Origin: Streptomyces canus
GTDB taxonomy: Bacteria; Actinomycetota; Actinomycetes; Streptomycetales; Streptomycetaceae
NCBI RefSeq assembly: GCF_030815415.1
Contig: NZ_JAUSWW010000001.1
Coordinates: 186,001 to 250,000 of the forward strand
Direction: 5' to 3'
Length of the DNA stretch: 64,000 bases
The notes beneath the pieces were generated by a model, which was given only the letters and a program-made list of their open reading frames with translations, ran no database searches and was not told where the DNA came from. The position numbers were made by a program, and so were the translations under genes. Below are positions 17,736 to 26,935 of the stretch, in pieces. Within the stretch, counting starts at the first letter, position 1. Every line of letters begins with the position of its first letter.

Positions 17736-18638
17736 TCAGGCGCTGCGTGAGCGGCGTGCTGCCGTCTTCTTCGTGGTCTTCTTCGCTGTGGTCTTCATGG
17801 CCGGCTGCTTCTTCGCGGTCTTCTTGGCCGGGATTTCGTGGACGTCGGCGTCCTCGCCACGGGAGGCTCTGGCCTGTTGGACGGACTCGGTCAGGGCGGC
17901 CATGAGATCGAGGACCTTGCCCGGCTGTTCCGGCTCCGGGACGTCGGGCAGGGGCTTCTCCTCCCGCTTCGCTTCGATGATCTTCGCCAGGGCGTCGGTG
18001 TAGGCATCGGTGAACTCGGGGCCCTCAAGGTCCTCGTGGGTCATGCGGTCGATGAGCGCCAGCGCTCCCTCGATCTCCTCTTCCGACACCGCCTCGGTGG
18101 GCGGGTCGACGGCGGCTGGATCGCGGACTTCGTCGGGCCAGCGCATCGCATGCAGCACCAGCACATCGTCCCGGATGCGGATCAGTCCGAGGCGCTCCCT
18201 CCCGGACCATGCGTACTTCGCGACGGCCACCTTCGACGACCGGCCGAGCGCCTGTACCAGGAGCTTGTAGGGCTTCGCGGCGACCTGCCCGTCCGGGGCG
18301 AGGTAGTAGCCCTCGCCGATCCGGATCGGGTCGATGCTGTCCAGGGGCACGAACCCGGCGATCTCGATCGCCTTCGCCGTGGGGAGCGGGAGAGAGTGCA
18401 GATCCTCGTCGGTGACCGGCACGACCTGGTCCTTGGCGTACTCGTAGCCCTTGCCGATCTCCGCCTGGGCGACCTCGCGGTCCTCCAGCTCGCACACCTT
18501 CCGCACCCGCACCCGCCCCATGTCCTCGAGGTGGTACTGGTGGAACTGGATGGAGTGGTTCTCGGTAGCACCCACCACGTGGATAGGCACCGTGACCAGT
18601 CCAAACGAGATGGCACCGCTCCAAATAGTCCGGGGCAT
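17736..18638 (-). CDS. ku: Ku homologue, non-homologous end-joining protein
   Basis: 300 aa. The start MPRTIWSGAISFGLVTVPIH is the invariant opening of bacterial Ku. Further conserved blocks include HQYHLEDMGRVR (in the usual H..D.GRVR context), EIGKGYEYAKDQVV, VPLDSIDPIRI and the core ending GPEFTDAYTDALAKIIEAK. The last 40 residues are a lysine/alanine-rich extension (PAKKTAKKQPAMK...), as in other actinobacterial Ku proteins, proposed to aid DNA binding. It forms a homodimer on DNA ends and recruits LigD. No ligD in this window. The gene interrupts a cassette that is contiguous in the second copy at 32 kb. Confidence 0.95.
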   Translation of the reverse strand: MPRTIWSGAISFGLVTVPIHVVGATENHSIQFHQYHLEDMGRVRVRKVCELEDREVAQAEIGKGYEYAKDQVVPVTDEDLHSLPLPTAKAIEIAGFVPLDSIDPIRIGEGYYLAPDGQVAAKPYKLLVQALGRSSKVAVAKYAWSGRERLGLIRIRDDVLVLHAMRWPDEVRDPAAVDPPTEAVSEEEIEGALALIDRMTHEDLEGPEFTDAYTDALAKIIEAKREEKPLPDVPEPEQPGKVLDLMAALTESVQQARASRGEDADVHEIPAKKTAKKQPAMKTTAKKTTKKTAARRSRSA

Positions 18639-18770
18639 GGCAAACCTCCACTAGGCCCCGAGCCCTCCCAGCCTAAAAGCACCACCGGCACCCGGCACCC
18701 GAGCAGCAACCGCCCGCCACCACCGGCGTGGGTCCACCCGCACTCCGACCAGCCCTGGTCGGGCTTGTGG

Positions 18771-19067
18771 TCAGGGTGTGTCGCCGGAGTAGTAGAAGCG
18801 GCACATCACACCCGGGCCGGAGGTGCGGGACTCATAGGGGCCCGGGTCGTACAGGGCGCGGCCGCCGGGCCACCGCGACAGCTCGGTGGGCAGGGCGGCG
18901 CCGTCGTCGACTTCCTCTGGCCGCCAGCTCGTGATGTCGAGCAGGAGTCCGTCCAGCGGCCCGCCTATGAGCGCGGCGTAGGTCTGCTCCGGGCGCGGAC
19001 CCGGGTCGGGGTCGTCATGGTCGTGGCCATAGACCCGGCCGCGCAGCAGCTGCTCGTCTCCGTTCAT
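18771..19067 (-). CDS. Small hypothetical protein, paralogue of 32708-33004
   Basis: 98 aa: MNGDEQLLRGRVYGHDHDDP, LIGGPLDGLLLDITSWRPEE and a C-terminus CRFYYSGDTP. It is nearly identical to the product of 32708-33004. Unknown family. In both places it precedes (in transcription it follows) a replication-relaxation gene, which here survives only as its last codons. Confidence 0.75.
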   Translation of the reverse strand: MNGDEQLLRGRVYGHDHDDPDPGPRPEQTYAALIGGPLDGLLLDITSWRPEEVDDGAALPTELSRWPGGRALYDPGPYESRTSGPGVMCRFYYSGDTP

Positions 19068-19160
19068 CCGACCAGCCTCGCAGCCGCCACCGACAACGCC
19101 CGCGCGGCGCGGGCCTGGCCCGCGCCTCCATGCGCCCAGGCCGGGCCGGGCCCGCCGTGC

Positions 19161-19244
19161 TCAGCGCGCCTTCGGCAACGCCTCCAGGGAGCGGCGTTCC
19201 TCCCCCGCGCCGCGGCCGGCCACGCGCCACACCGGCTCATCGGG
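19161..19244 (-). pseudogene. 3' scar of a replication-relaxation gene
   Basis: The last 28 codons read DEPVWRVAGRGAGEERRSLE followed by ALPKAR and a stop. This matches the C-terminus of the intact gene at 33095-34201 with few changes. Similarity ends abruptly at about 19244, after the block encoding the DEPVW start, so the rest of the gene has been deleted. Confidence 0.85.
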
Positions 19245-19408
19245 CCACCGCAACACGTTGGCGCAACATCCAGCGCAACACGGATGCCAGTTAGTCACGA
19301 GGCCGGCTGACCCGCCGCCGTGATCTGCCCGGCCCGGGCCACGGCCCGGTGGTCACCGCTCGCTCGCACGACCAGGTGGTACAGCCTCAGTTCGTCTTGG
19401 TTTCATGA

Positions 19409-19909
19409 TCACTGCGGCAGGCCGGCCTCGCCCGCCCGGCGGATGACGTCCCCGCACGTGGGGGACGGCGTCGGTGAGCGTTCGGCGAGGACGACCAACA
19501 CATGGCGCAGTTCTCTGCCCAGTTGGAAGAGCCGGCGACTTGCCTGCCCGCCCTCGTAGGCGGACAGGCGGAAGAGATCGACGGCCTGTCCGTCGCGGCC
19601 GTCGGCGAAGGTAGTCGGAAGCCCGGCGAGCAGTTCGAAGTCACGCTTGCCGGTTGCCGCGTCCGCCACCGCCTCCAAAGGCAGAGTGTCGAACGCTGCG
19701 GCGGACACGGAAGCGTCGGCCACGACGGCGTGGGTGGCCAGGGCCGCGAAGACCTCGATCAGCCGCTCACCTACCGCCACGTCGATGTCCCAGGTCAGCA
19801 GGTTCTCGTGGCGACGGGCCCGCTCCCCTGGCTCTTGGTCCACCAGCGGCAGCAGGACCCGGCCCAGGTGCGCACAACGACGCCACAGCATGTCGTGGTC
19901 CGAGGTCAC
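19409..19909 (-). CDS. Hypothetical protein
   Basis: 166 aa from a GTG start preceded by GAGAGGATC. Contains RVLLPLVDQEPGERARRHEN, DIDVAVGERLIEVFAALATH and an Ala-rich helical body. No membrane segment. Family not recognised. The start overlaps the end of the upstream secreted-protein frame in a GTGA arrangement, which suggests coupling if that frame is real. Confidence 0.6.
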   Translation of the reverse strand: MTSDHDMLWRRCAHLGRVLLPLVDQEPGERARRHENLLTWDIDVAVGERLIEVFAALATHAVVADASVSAAAFDTLPLEAVADAATGKRDFELLAGLPTTFADGRDGQAVDLFRLSAYEGGQASRRLFQLGRELRHVLVVLAERSPTPSPTCGDVIRRAGEAGLPQ

Positions 19910-20459
19910 GATTGATCCTCTCTCCGGCGAGTGGAAGGCCTGGGGCCGAGGAGCCACTCGACCACCCCAGGCCCTCCAACTTCACACGACGCGCAGGGCA
20001 CGTACAGAACGGGGCTGTTCCCTACGCCCGAGCCCGCGGAGCCGCCCGAGCTCACGAGAGTCCCAATCGTCGTGGTCCGCCAGGCCACTTTCGGGTCATC
20101 GGGGTGGTTCACGCAGGTAGCCGCTGCAGTCGACGACCGCAGCGGTGGCGCGTACTTGGTCTGACGCGCGGTCCCAGCCGTCATCCACCTGCTTGAGAAG
20201 TCGTTGTAGAACTCAAGATCCACCTCGCTGGTACAGGCCACTGGCCCGCCCGAGACGTCTTGATGCCCCCCGTACCCGTCATCCGGGAGCCGCTGTGGTT
20301 GGGCTTCGACGCGTAAAAGTCGCACTCCGTTACTGCCTCAGGGGATGCGTCCTGCACGGTCACCGTGACCTCAGGCGGTTCCGGATTCGGCGGCGGGGCC
20401 GCCAGTGCCGTCTGAGTGCTGGCGGCGACCAACGCCACCCCGAAAGTGAACGCACTCAC
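19906..20459 (-). pseudogene. Frameshifted secreted protein
   Basis: A signal peptide (VSAFTFGVALVAASTQTALA, cleavage after ALA) is followed by PPPNPEPPEVTVTVQ and CDFYASKPNHSGSRMTGTGG. At a run of six C (about 20264-20269) the coding signal moves to another frame, which continues with VACTSEVDLEFYNDFSSRWM and a Cys-containing tail. The intact protein would be about 170 aa, exported and disulfide-bonded. The only start is a GTG with poor ribosome-binding context, and an AAGGAG 26 nt upstream is misplaced, so the 5' end may also be damaged. A sequencing error in the homopolymer is the alternative explanation. Confidence 0.6.
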
Positions 20460-20716
20460 AATGGATCTTAATCACACGAAACGGTCTCCTTTTCGCTGTA
20501 CAGCCCAACTGACCATCAGTCGGACGGCTTTGAGTGAAACGAGACCGTAGAGGTGGAACGAGTGGCACAGCAGGGGCATACCAGCCAAGTCCTCCTCTTC
20601 CGTCTCACATGCCTGAGCAGTGGCGTTCCGTAGCAAGGACCTCCTCGAGTTCGAAACCAGGTACTCACGGAGGAGGCATTTCCTCGGAGCTCGCTTCGGG
20701 AGTTATGACGGCCGAG

Positions 20717-21091
20717 TCACGAACCTGAGGCGGCCGGCACCGTCGCGGCGGCCCGCACCGACTGCGCGTCGATGACACCGGCCGTGGGCTCAGCCTCGCG
20801 GCCCTCGCGCTCCCTGACCTTCCCGCGCAGCCGGTCGTGGAACTCGGCGATCAGCCCGTGCTCGCGCCAGCGGCGGAAGAAGGTGTAAACGCGGCCCCAG
20901 TCGGGGAGGTCCGCGGGCATTGCCCGCCAGGAGATTCCGCCCGCGACCAGGTAGCGGATCGCGTCCAGCAGCTGGCGGTGGCAGTAGCCCTCGGGCTGCC
21001 CGCCTCTGCCCTGGAGCCAGGCCGGCACCGGCAGCAACTGCCGGATGGCCGCCCACTCCGCGTCCGTCATGTCCGACGGATACCGGCGCAC
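20717..21091 (-). pseudogene. IS5-family transposase, N-terminal fragment
   Basis: The N-terminal 110 residues of an IS5-type transposase: YPSDMTDAEWAAIRQLLPVP, GRGGQPEGYCHRQLLDAIRY, GISWRAMPADLPDWGRVYTF and FFRRWREHGL, ending at the first catalytic Asp region (VIDAQSVRAAATV). It then runs into unrelated sequence and stops, so most of the DDE domain is missing. Confidence 0.85.
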
Positions 21092-21257
21092 CCGATCGGG
21101 ATGATCGGCAGCGTTGCCGTATACGTGCGCGAGGCAATCGCACGAGACGGAGGGCGAGTTGAAGTCGACGGGCTCGGGGCGTCCAACAACGGCAACAGGG
21201 CCTCCGGGAACCGCTCGGAATGGGGTCGCGCCCCCGAGCTACCAGGAGGCCCTGCCT

Positions 21258-21329
21258 TCATGCGCGTATCGCCGGAAGATCACCTGACCAGGAACTCTGT
21301 TCAATCCACACGTTCCAAGATCGGTTGAG
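21258..21329 (+). repeat. 72-bp repeat, copy 1
   Basis: Starts TCATGCGCGTATCGCCG and ends GTTCCAAGATCGGTTGAG. About 89% identical to 22549-22620. Both are in the same orientation and together bracket two genes. Likely IS-end sequence. Confidence 0.85.
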
Positions 21330-21339
21330 GGGCGGCTCC

Positions 21340-21789
21340 TCAGCCGGCATTAGGCCAAATCTGGATAACCCACACCTCAAGGGGATCCTCGTGCGGCCCT
21401 TCAGGGGGGAAGGGATCGAGTGCCAGCGAAGCCTCAACGTGATCTCGCCCTCGGCAGAGTAAACGCAGGTGATAGCGCCCCGGCCGCAGCTGGATCTCGC
21501 CGTAGCAGACGCCGCCCAAGTCGACCACCGCGAGGTGATCTGCCATCGGAGAATGAAAAGCCTGTTCATACTCCCAAGAGCCTGATGGATGAGGAGCGGG
21601 CCCGTCCCACACCTCTAAACGCACCAAAGGGTAAAAGTCGTTGTCGCTGGAGGTAAGCCTCCAGCCTTCCCCGGGGATCTGGACAATGTCGTCCTCCGCC
21701 GGCGCTTGTTCGAAGAGGATGGGGCCGATCTGGATGGTCCTGTAGTACACGCGTGGACGGACATCAACAGCGTTGACCAGAGTGGGCAC
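21340..21789 (-). CDS. Hypothetical protein
   Basis: 149 aa from GTG with GAGGAG upstream. Beta-rich, with many aromatic residues (RPRVYYRTIQIGPILFEQAP, RPGRYHLRLLCRGRD, EVWVIQIWP). No signal peptide. It resembles the many small orphan proteins (immunity-like or structural) in Streptomyces arms, but I cannot place it. It lies between two 72-bp direct repeats together with the acetyltransferase gene. Confidence 0.65.
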   Translation of the reverse strand: MPTLVNAVDVRPRVYYRTIQIGPILFEQAPAEDDIVQIPGEGWRLTSSDNDFYPLVRLEVWDGPAPHPSGSWEYEQAFHSPMADHLAVVDLGGVCYGEIQLRPGRYHLRLLCRGRDHVEASLALDPFPPEGPHEDPLEVWVIQIWPNAG

Positions 21790-21922
21790 TTACTCTCCTC
21801 ACCATCGAGCGAGCAGGGCCCGTCAGGCTAGTGCTGCTCCGCAGAAGTCTGTGGAGGGGTGTCCACATGTGGTTGCGGCTAGCTGATCCAGGTAAAGCCA
21901 GGCTGGTGCCGACGCTGGAGAG

Positions 21923-22420
21923 TCAGTCCTCCAGCCGAAGGCCCATCAGGACATCGTCCACGTATGCGCCGTCCAGCAGAAACTCCTCCGGTAGCACGCC
22001 CTCGACCTGGAACCCGCATCGCTCGTACAGCCGCCGCGCCGGGATGTTATGCCCGAGCACGCGGAGCGAGATTCGGCGGGCGCCCTGGGCGCGGGCGGCC
22101 AGACAGGCGGCCTCGACCAGGGCTTGTCCGACCCCGCGACCGCGGACGTCAGGGGACACCTGCAGCCCTTGGATCTGCCGGACGTGCTGGTTACTGGCGA
22201 GCGGGGTCGGTGGGATCTGGCGGATGTAGCCGACCACGCGGCCGGCGAGCTCGGCCACCAGAAAAGGCTCTACCCCGTGTCTCTCATCGAACATCGATGC
22301 GTCCTCGGCCCGCTTCGGCATGACGTCGCTCAGAGAGGACCAGCCGGCCCGCTCGATCGCGATCAACGCCGGGCCGTCCGACGTACAGGCACGGCGGATC
22401 GTCAGATCATCATTCGACAC
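21923..22420 (-). CDS. GNAT-family N-acetyltransferase
   Basis: 165 aa with a GTG start. GNAT hallmarks are FLVAELAGRVVGYIRQ (motif A start), LQVSPDVRGRGVGQALVEAA (acetyl-CoA binding V.P..RG.G.G), LRVLGHNIPARRLYERCGFQ (N..A..LYE..GF) and the C-terminal EFLLDGAYVDDVLMGLRL. Substrate unknown; RimI- or PAT-like small-molecule transferases are possible. 133 bp upstream of the hypothetical gene in the same direction. Confidence 0.9.
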   Translation of the reverse strand: MSNDDLTIRRACTSDGPALIAIERAGWSSLSDVMPKRAEDASMFDERHGVEPFLVAELAGRVVGYIRQIPPTPLASNQHVRQIQGLQVSPDVRGRGVGQALVEAACLAARAQGARRISLRVLGHNIPARRLYERCGFQVEGVLPEEFLLDGAYVDDVLMGLRLED

Positions 22421-22548
22421 GGCGACATGTTAATGCTGCGCCGGGATGCCGTGCGGGAGTAGCGATCAGGCGGCCTTGAGCGGGGGGGCCGAGCCGAAAG
22501 CCCCCTCAACTCATCTCGCAACGATCACGAACGGGCACCCCCCTGTCC

Positions 22549-22620
22549 TCATGCGCGTATCGCCGATAGGTCACCCGACAAGGACCTCTGTTCGATCCGC
22601 ACGTTCCAAGATCGGTTGAG
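22549..22620 (+). repeat. 72-bp repeat, copy 2
   Basis: Second copy of the repeat at 21258-21329, adjacent to a truncated transposase gene. Confidence 0.85.
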
Positions 22621-22699
22621 ATACGGCTTCTCAGCTTGGTGTTTAACCTCGGCCGTTCACCTGACCCGCTGATCTTGGTTCGTTCCCGGGACAGCAGGG

Positions 22700-22938
22700 G
22701 CGGCCGTTCTTCACGCTTCGAGGTGTCGAGCAACGTCGCGTGAAGGAACGGCCGCTGGTGAAGAGTCTCGCCGCTGAACAGTCTGCTGACGCCGCGTTGG
22801 GTGTCCTGTCCCACTTTCGTGTCCAGTTCTACGACTGCCTCTACAGCCGGGCGGATGCGCTCTTCGAGCTCACCGACGCGGTGCTGTGCTCGGACGGCCC
22901 GGTCGCCTCGCTGGTCGAGTTGACGCTCACGGGTCGAG
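22700..22938 (+). pseudogene. Transposase N-terminal fragment with upstream inverted repeat
   Basis: The coding part from 22740 reads KERPLVKSLAAEQSADAALG, LSHFRVQFYDCLYSRADALF and ELTDAVLCSDGPVASLVELT. This is the start of a large actinobacterial transposase family (IS701/ISL3-like). It breaks off at about 22930, where the 3' end of the AfsR-type gene region begins. GCGGCCGTTCTTCACGC (22700-22716) and its near-complement at 22738-22755 form a strong stem overlapping the start. Confidence 0.7.
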
Positions 22939-22960
22939 GACGGGTGTACGGAGGGCTCCT

Positions 22961-25834
22961 TCAGTGCTGCTCCGCCCCTGCTCCGAGCCGGTTCTCGGTC
23001 TCCTCGGCCTGAGCTGTCCGGTGCTGGGCGCGATAGAGGGTGAGTGCCTGGTTCCAGGCGGTGCGGGCTTCGGCGTACTCGCCGAGGGCGTGGTGGGCCT
23101 CGGCCAGGCCGCTGAACGTGTTCGCCACCTCGTAGGCGTCGCGGCGGTTGCGGTAAGCGTCCAGGGCCTGGCGGAAGTATCCGACGGCCTCACTGTGGCG
23201 GCCCGCTTGGGTGTTGACGTGGCCGAGGGTGTCCAGAACGGCTGCCTCCGCGTGCGGCCAGCCGTATGTCCGGCTGGCCTCCAGGGACTTGTGGCAGTTG
23301 GCCGCGGCCTCTTCGTAGTGACCGACGCGGCCCTGGCACCAGCCCAGTGTGTTGAGCGCGTTGGCCTCGCCGTGCGGGTCGCCGGCCCTTTCGTAGAGTT
23401 CGAGGGACCGTTCGGCGTGCTTCAGCGCGGCCTTGGGGGCATCGGCCCGGTCCAGTGCCATCACCAGGCCCTGGTGCGTATGGGCCTGGTTGAGCAGGTC
23501 ACCCGTGTCCTCGGACAGGCTCAGTGCCCTGCCCAGGTGGTCGAGAAGCTTCGACCCGTCGCGATCGGCCAGCAGCATCGCGAAGGCCAGGCCGCGATGG
23601 GCCATGGCCTGGAGGGTCGGTGCCGTCGGGCCGTCCAGGGCCTGCGCGGCGGCGAGGCCGGTCTCGCTGACGCCGAGGAGTTCCTGGACGTCGCCGGACC
23701 GGCGCAGGAACAGGGTGGTGTCCCAGCAAAGCCGCCACACCTGGGAGTGGAGCCTCATCGAGACAGCGAGCTGAAGGACGGCGAGCAGGCAGGACCGTTC
23801 GGCGTCGAACCACTCCGTCGCTGTGGCCGAGTCGTCCAGCCCGAGCGGGACCGGCCCACCGGACGATGCGCTCTCTTGCGCCCCTGCCGTGTCTGCCGCA
23901 TTTTTCGGTCCTTCCGCGACAGCCGAAGAAGTGCCGTGGGGAGCCATCAGCGAATGGGCGCGGTCCGCTGTCCGGACGTAGAAGCCGATCAGGGCGCTGA
24001 GCGCCTCGGTGAGCTGCGCCGGAGACTGGTCCCGGGTGGCCCGCTCGGCGGCGTAGAGGCGTACGAGGTCATGGAGGCCGTATCGCCCTGGCGCGTGCTG
24101 CTGTACGAGATGGGCGTCCTCCAGCGCACGGAGCAGCGCGCCGGTACGCGTCGGCGGGAGCCCGGCGAGGGAGGCCGCGGCGGGCAGGCCGATGTCCTGA
24201 CCGGGCGCGAGGCCCAGCAGACAGAGCAACCGTGCGGCGGAGCCGTCGAGGGCACCGTACGAGGAGTCGAACGCGGCACGCAGTGAGGTGCTCAGGTCGC
24301 CGGTGTCCAGGGCGTCGAGCCGAGTCTCGTGTGGGCGGAGTTCGGCCGCCAGGGCGGCGAGCGGAAACTGGGGGTTGCCCATGGCCCGAGCACAGGCCAC
24401 GGCGAGTGCGAGGGGCAGCCCGCCGCACTTCGATATTAGGGCTGTCGCCGCCTCGGGTTCGGCGGCCACCCGCTGATCGCCGAGCCGGTCGGCCAGCAAC
24501 CTGTGGGCCTCGGGGGTGGTGAGAGGTTCCAGGACGACAGGGAGGGCGCCCTCGGCGGCGACCAGTCCGCTGAGCCGGTTCCTGGAGGTGATCAGAACCG
24601 TGCAGGAAGGAGAGCCCGGCAGTAAGGGGCGGACCTGCTCGGCGTCACGGACGTTGTCGAGGAGGATGAGGATCCGTTTTCCGGCGACCAGGCTGCGGTA
24701 GAGACCGGTCTGTGCCTCGAAGTCCGTCGGGACGGCCCTCCGGTCGACGCCGAGGGCGGTCAGGAAACCGCGGATCACGGCCTGCGGAGTCAGGGGCCGG
24801 ACGGTGGGGGCGAATCCGCGCAGGTTCGCGTGGAGCTGCCCGTCGGGCCAGAGGTGGAGATTGTCGTGCGCCCAGCGCAGCGCCAGCGATGTCTTCCCCA
24901 CACCTCCCAGACCGCAGATCACGGTGACGGGCACCGTGTCGCTGCGCTGTATGTCGTCCAACGCCGCCAACTCCTGGGCCCGCCCAGCCAACGAGGACGG
25001 CGGCAGCGGGAGCTGACCGGGGCGAGCGGTCGGCACCAGGGCGGGGGCGGGTGACCGCTGGTCGTCGGAGCGGCCGGTCTTCGCGTCGAGGATGCGCAGA
25101 TGCAGCCGTCGCAGTTCGGGCCCGGGGTCCGCGCCCATGGTGTCCGCGAGGTCCCGGCGAAGGCGTTCGTACTCTTCGAGCGCGTGAGCCGAACGGCCCT
25201 CCCGGTATAGGGTCAGCATCAGCTGCCCGACGAGGCGCTCGTTCAACGGCCTTTCCCCGACACGGGACTGCAACTCCACGAGCAGCCGGGCCTGGCGGCC
25301 CTGCCGCAGTAGCAGATCGCCCCGCTCCAGCTCGGCCTGGAACCGTTCCTCGTCCAGGTGTGCGCGGACCTCGTCGAGCCACGGCGATTCGAGCGAGGCG
25401 AAGGCGTGTCCGTGCCACAGCCCGAGCGCCTCGTCCAGCAGGGCTGCGGCCCGCTCTCCGTCGTCGGCCGCGCCACGCGCCCGGTCCAGGAGATCCCTGA
25501 ACCGGTGTAGATCCACCGTGACGTCGGCGACGCCGCCGACCCCCGGCCTCAGGGCGAGGACATACCCACTGGGTCGCCGCTCGATCGCGACCCGCTCGCC
25601 GGCGGGTAGAAACGCCCTCCGTAGGCGCGAGAGGTAGCTGTGCAGGATCTGCCGGGCGCCGTCGGGTGGTCGCCCGCTCCATACTCGGTCCGCGAGACGG
25701 TCGGACGACACCACCCGGTTCGCGTCGATCAGGAGTCCCGCCAGTACGCACTGCCGTCTCGGCGGACCCAACTCGACCGGATTCCCGTCGATCAGGACCC
25801 GAATGTCGCCGAGTACCGAAATCTGAACCGCCAT
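22961..25834 (-). CDS. AfsR/SARP-type transcriptional regulator with NB-ARC and TPR domains
   Basis: 957 aa. I start at the ATG (MAVQISVLGDIRV) with GGGGGGAG upstream; an 18-codon longer start is less likely. Order: OmpR-type winged helix (about 5-95), BTAD (about 100-250), NB-ARC ATPase with Walker A GLGGVGKTS at 308-316, ILILLDNVRD as Walker B and GGLPLALAVA, and a winged-helix-like region (LHDLVRLYAAERA). C-terminal TPRs (about 690-950) include ALNTLGWCQGRVGHYEEAAA and VLDTLGHVNTQAGRHSEAVG. Such proteins activate secondary-metabolism or developmental genes in response to nucleotide and kinase signals. No biosynthetic cluster is adjacent. A secreted peptidoglycan-binding protein is divergent. 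Confidence 0.95.
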   Translation of the reverse strand: MAVQISVLGDIRVLIDGNPVELGPPRRQCVLAGLLIDANRVVSSDRLADRVWSGRPPDGARQILHSYLSRLRRAFLPAGERVAIERRPSGYVLALRPGVGGVADVTVDLHRFRDLLDRARGAADDGERAAALLDEALGLWHGHAFASLESPWLDEVRAHLDEERFQAELERGDLLLRQGRQARLLVELQSRVGERPLNERLVGQLMLTLYREGRSAHALEEYERLRRDLADTMGADPGPELRRLHLRILDAKTGRSDDQRSPAPALVPTARPGQLPLPPSSLAGRAQELAALDDIQRSDTVPVTVICGLGGVGKTSLALRWAHDNLHLWPDGQLHANLRGFAPTVRPLTPQAVIRGFLTALGVDRRAVPTDFEAQTGLYRSLVAGKRILILLDNVRDAEQVRPLLPGSPSCTVLITSRNRLSGLVAAEGALPVVLEPLTTPEAHRLLADRLGDQRVAAEPEAATALISKCGGLPLALAVACARAMGNPQFPLAALAAELRPHETRLDALDTGDLSTSLRAAFDSSYGALDGSAARLLCLLGLAPGQDIGLPAAASLAGLPPTRTGALLRALEDAHLVQQHAPGRYGLHDLVRLYAAERATRDQSPAQLTEALSALIGFYVRTADRAHSLMAPHGTSSAVAEGPKNAADTAGAQESASSGGPVPLGLDDSATATEWFDAERSCLLAVLQLAVSMRLHSQVWRLCWDTTLFLRRSGDVQELLGVSETGLAAAQALDGPTAPTLQAMAHRGLAFAMLLADRDGSKLLDHLGRALSLSEDTGDLLNQAHTHQGLVMALDRADAPKAALKHAERSLELYERAGDPHGEANALNTLGWCQGRVGHYEEAAANCHKSLEASRTYGWPHAEAAVLDTLGHVNTQAGRHSEAVGYFRQALDAYRNRRDAYEVANTFSGLAEAHHALGEYAEARTAWNQALTLYRAQHRTAQAEETENRLGAGAEQH

Positions 25835-26039
25835 CGCGTCTCCCCCCGCACCGGCCACGACTGAGTCCACCCGAGTCCGCCCGGTCATGACGGGGAGCCT
25901 GCTCAGCCCACAAGAATCCTACAAGGAGACCGCACGGGCTCTCCTGAAGCATTCATCCGGTACGAGCCTTTCCCGGTACATGCCCGTCGTTCAAAGCGGA
26001 GGGCGCCCAAGTGGCCCCACCCGAATAGAGGGAGAAAGC

Positions 26040-26534
26040 GTGAGATCTCGCATGCCAAGGCGCCCGTTCAGCCTGCTCGCCACCGGAGCGCTGTTCACCG
26101 GCCTGCTCGGCGGCGCCGTCGCCATGGCGCCCGCCGCCTCGGCGCACGGTGATTACCCGCACTGCCAGGGGAGTTGGCTGTACGAGCGGGTCGGGAACAG
26201 CGACCAGAAGGTGAGGCTGCCGGCGGAGGTCGGGTTCAGCATCGGCATCCACTGCTACCTGACGAACGGCGACGGCACGATCCAGTACCCCCTGGGCGGT
26301 GTCAAGACCCTGCAGAACGCGCTGAACAGGTGCTACTCGGCGGGCCTCTCCGTGGACGGTGCCTTCGGCGACAAGACGGAGGACGCGCTGCGGCGGGCGC
26401 AGAGCTTGGCGGGGGTGAAGGTCGACGGCGAGTACGGTCCCGCGACCCGTCAGTTCATGAAGTGGCCGACGTACAGCGACGCCACGACGAAGGTCACTTG
26501 CCAGCAGCACGGCAGCATCCGGCGCGACCTGTGA
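26040..26534 (+). CDS. Secreted peptidoglycan-binding protein
   Basis: 164 aa from GTG after GGGAG. Signal peptide RRPFSLLATGALFTGLLGGA with cleavage near ASA-HG. The mature part carries a PG_binding_1 domain at about 95-150: LQNALNRCYSAGLSVDGAFG and DALRRAQSLAGVKVDGEYGP match the (L)Q..LN..G...VDG.FG....A...Q pattern. Four Cys residues suggest disulfides. No catalytic domain, so it is a cell-wall binder or inhibitor-like protein. It lies 205 bp from the divergent AfsR-type gene and is followed by a strong hairpin. Confidence 0.88.
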   Translation: MRSRMPRRPFSLLATGALFTGLLGGAVAMAPAASAHGDYPHCQGSWLYERVGNSDQKVRLPAEVGFSIGIHCYLTNGDGTIQYPLGGVKTLQNALNRCYSAGLSVDGAFGDKTEDALRRAQSLAGVKVDGEYGPATRQFMKWPTYSDATTKVTCQQHGSIRRDL

Positions 26535-26574
26535 CTGGGGTCCGTTCTTCCTGAGCGGAGGAGAGGAAGAGTGA

Positions 26575-26603
26575 GGTTCCGGGACTCGGTGAGTCCCGGA
26601 ACC
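26575..26603 (+). terminator. Hairpin terminator after the peptidoglycan-binding gene
   Basis: Perfect 13-bp stem GGTTCCGGGACTC / GAGTCCCGGAACC with a 3-nt loop, 41 bp after the stop codon. No T-run, as is usual in Streptomyces. Confidence 0.85.
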
Positions 26604-26935
26604 AAACCGCTTACATGAATCCTCCTCCGCACCACCGCAATTCCCGACGGCTGCACTCGTCTTCGCCTCACCCACCCCTGACGCAAGACGGCAACCTTTT
26701 GGCTGGTGTGGCAGGCGATGCGACGATCCCTCGCAGCTCCTGGCTTTGCGCGCGAGCATCCTGCTGCGGTGCGCGGAGGGCGGGACGAATAGGCCCGGCG
26801 TGTTTGCGCGTGCTGCGATGTTGCGGGGGTAGACGGGTGGGCAACGAGCGGCGCTTCGGACATGAGGCGGTTCCATGGACCTTGCTGGGCACAACGAGGG
26901 CCAGGAGCCGCTCGTCGACCCTCTGATCAGGGCCG
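26604..26935. other. Intergenic, no gene seen
   Basis: No credible coding frame or structure between the terminator and the ATP-binding protein gene. Confidence 0.45.
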
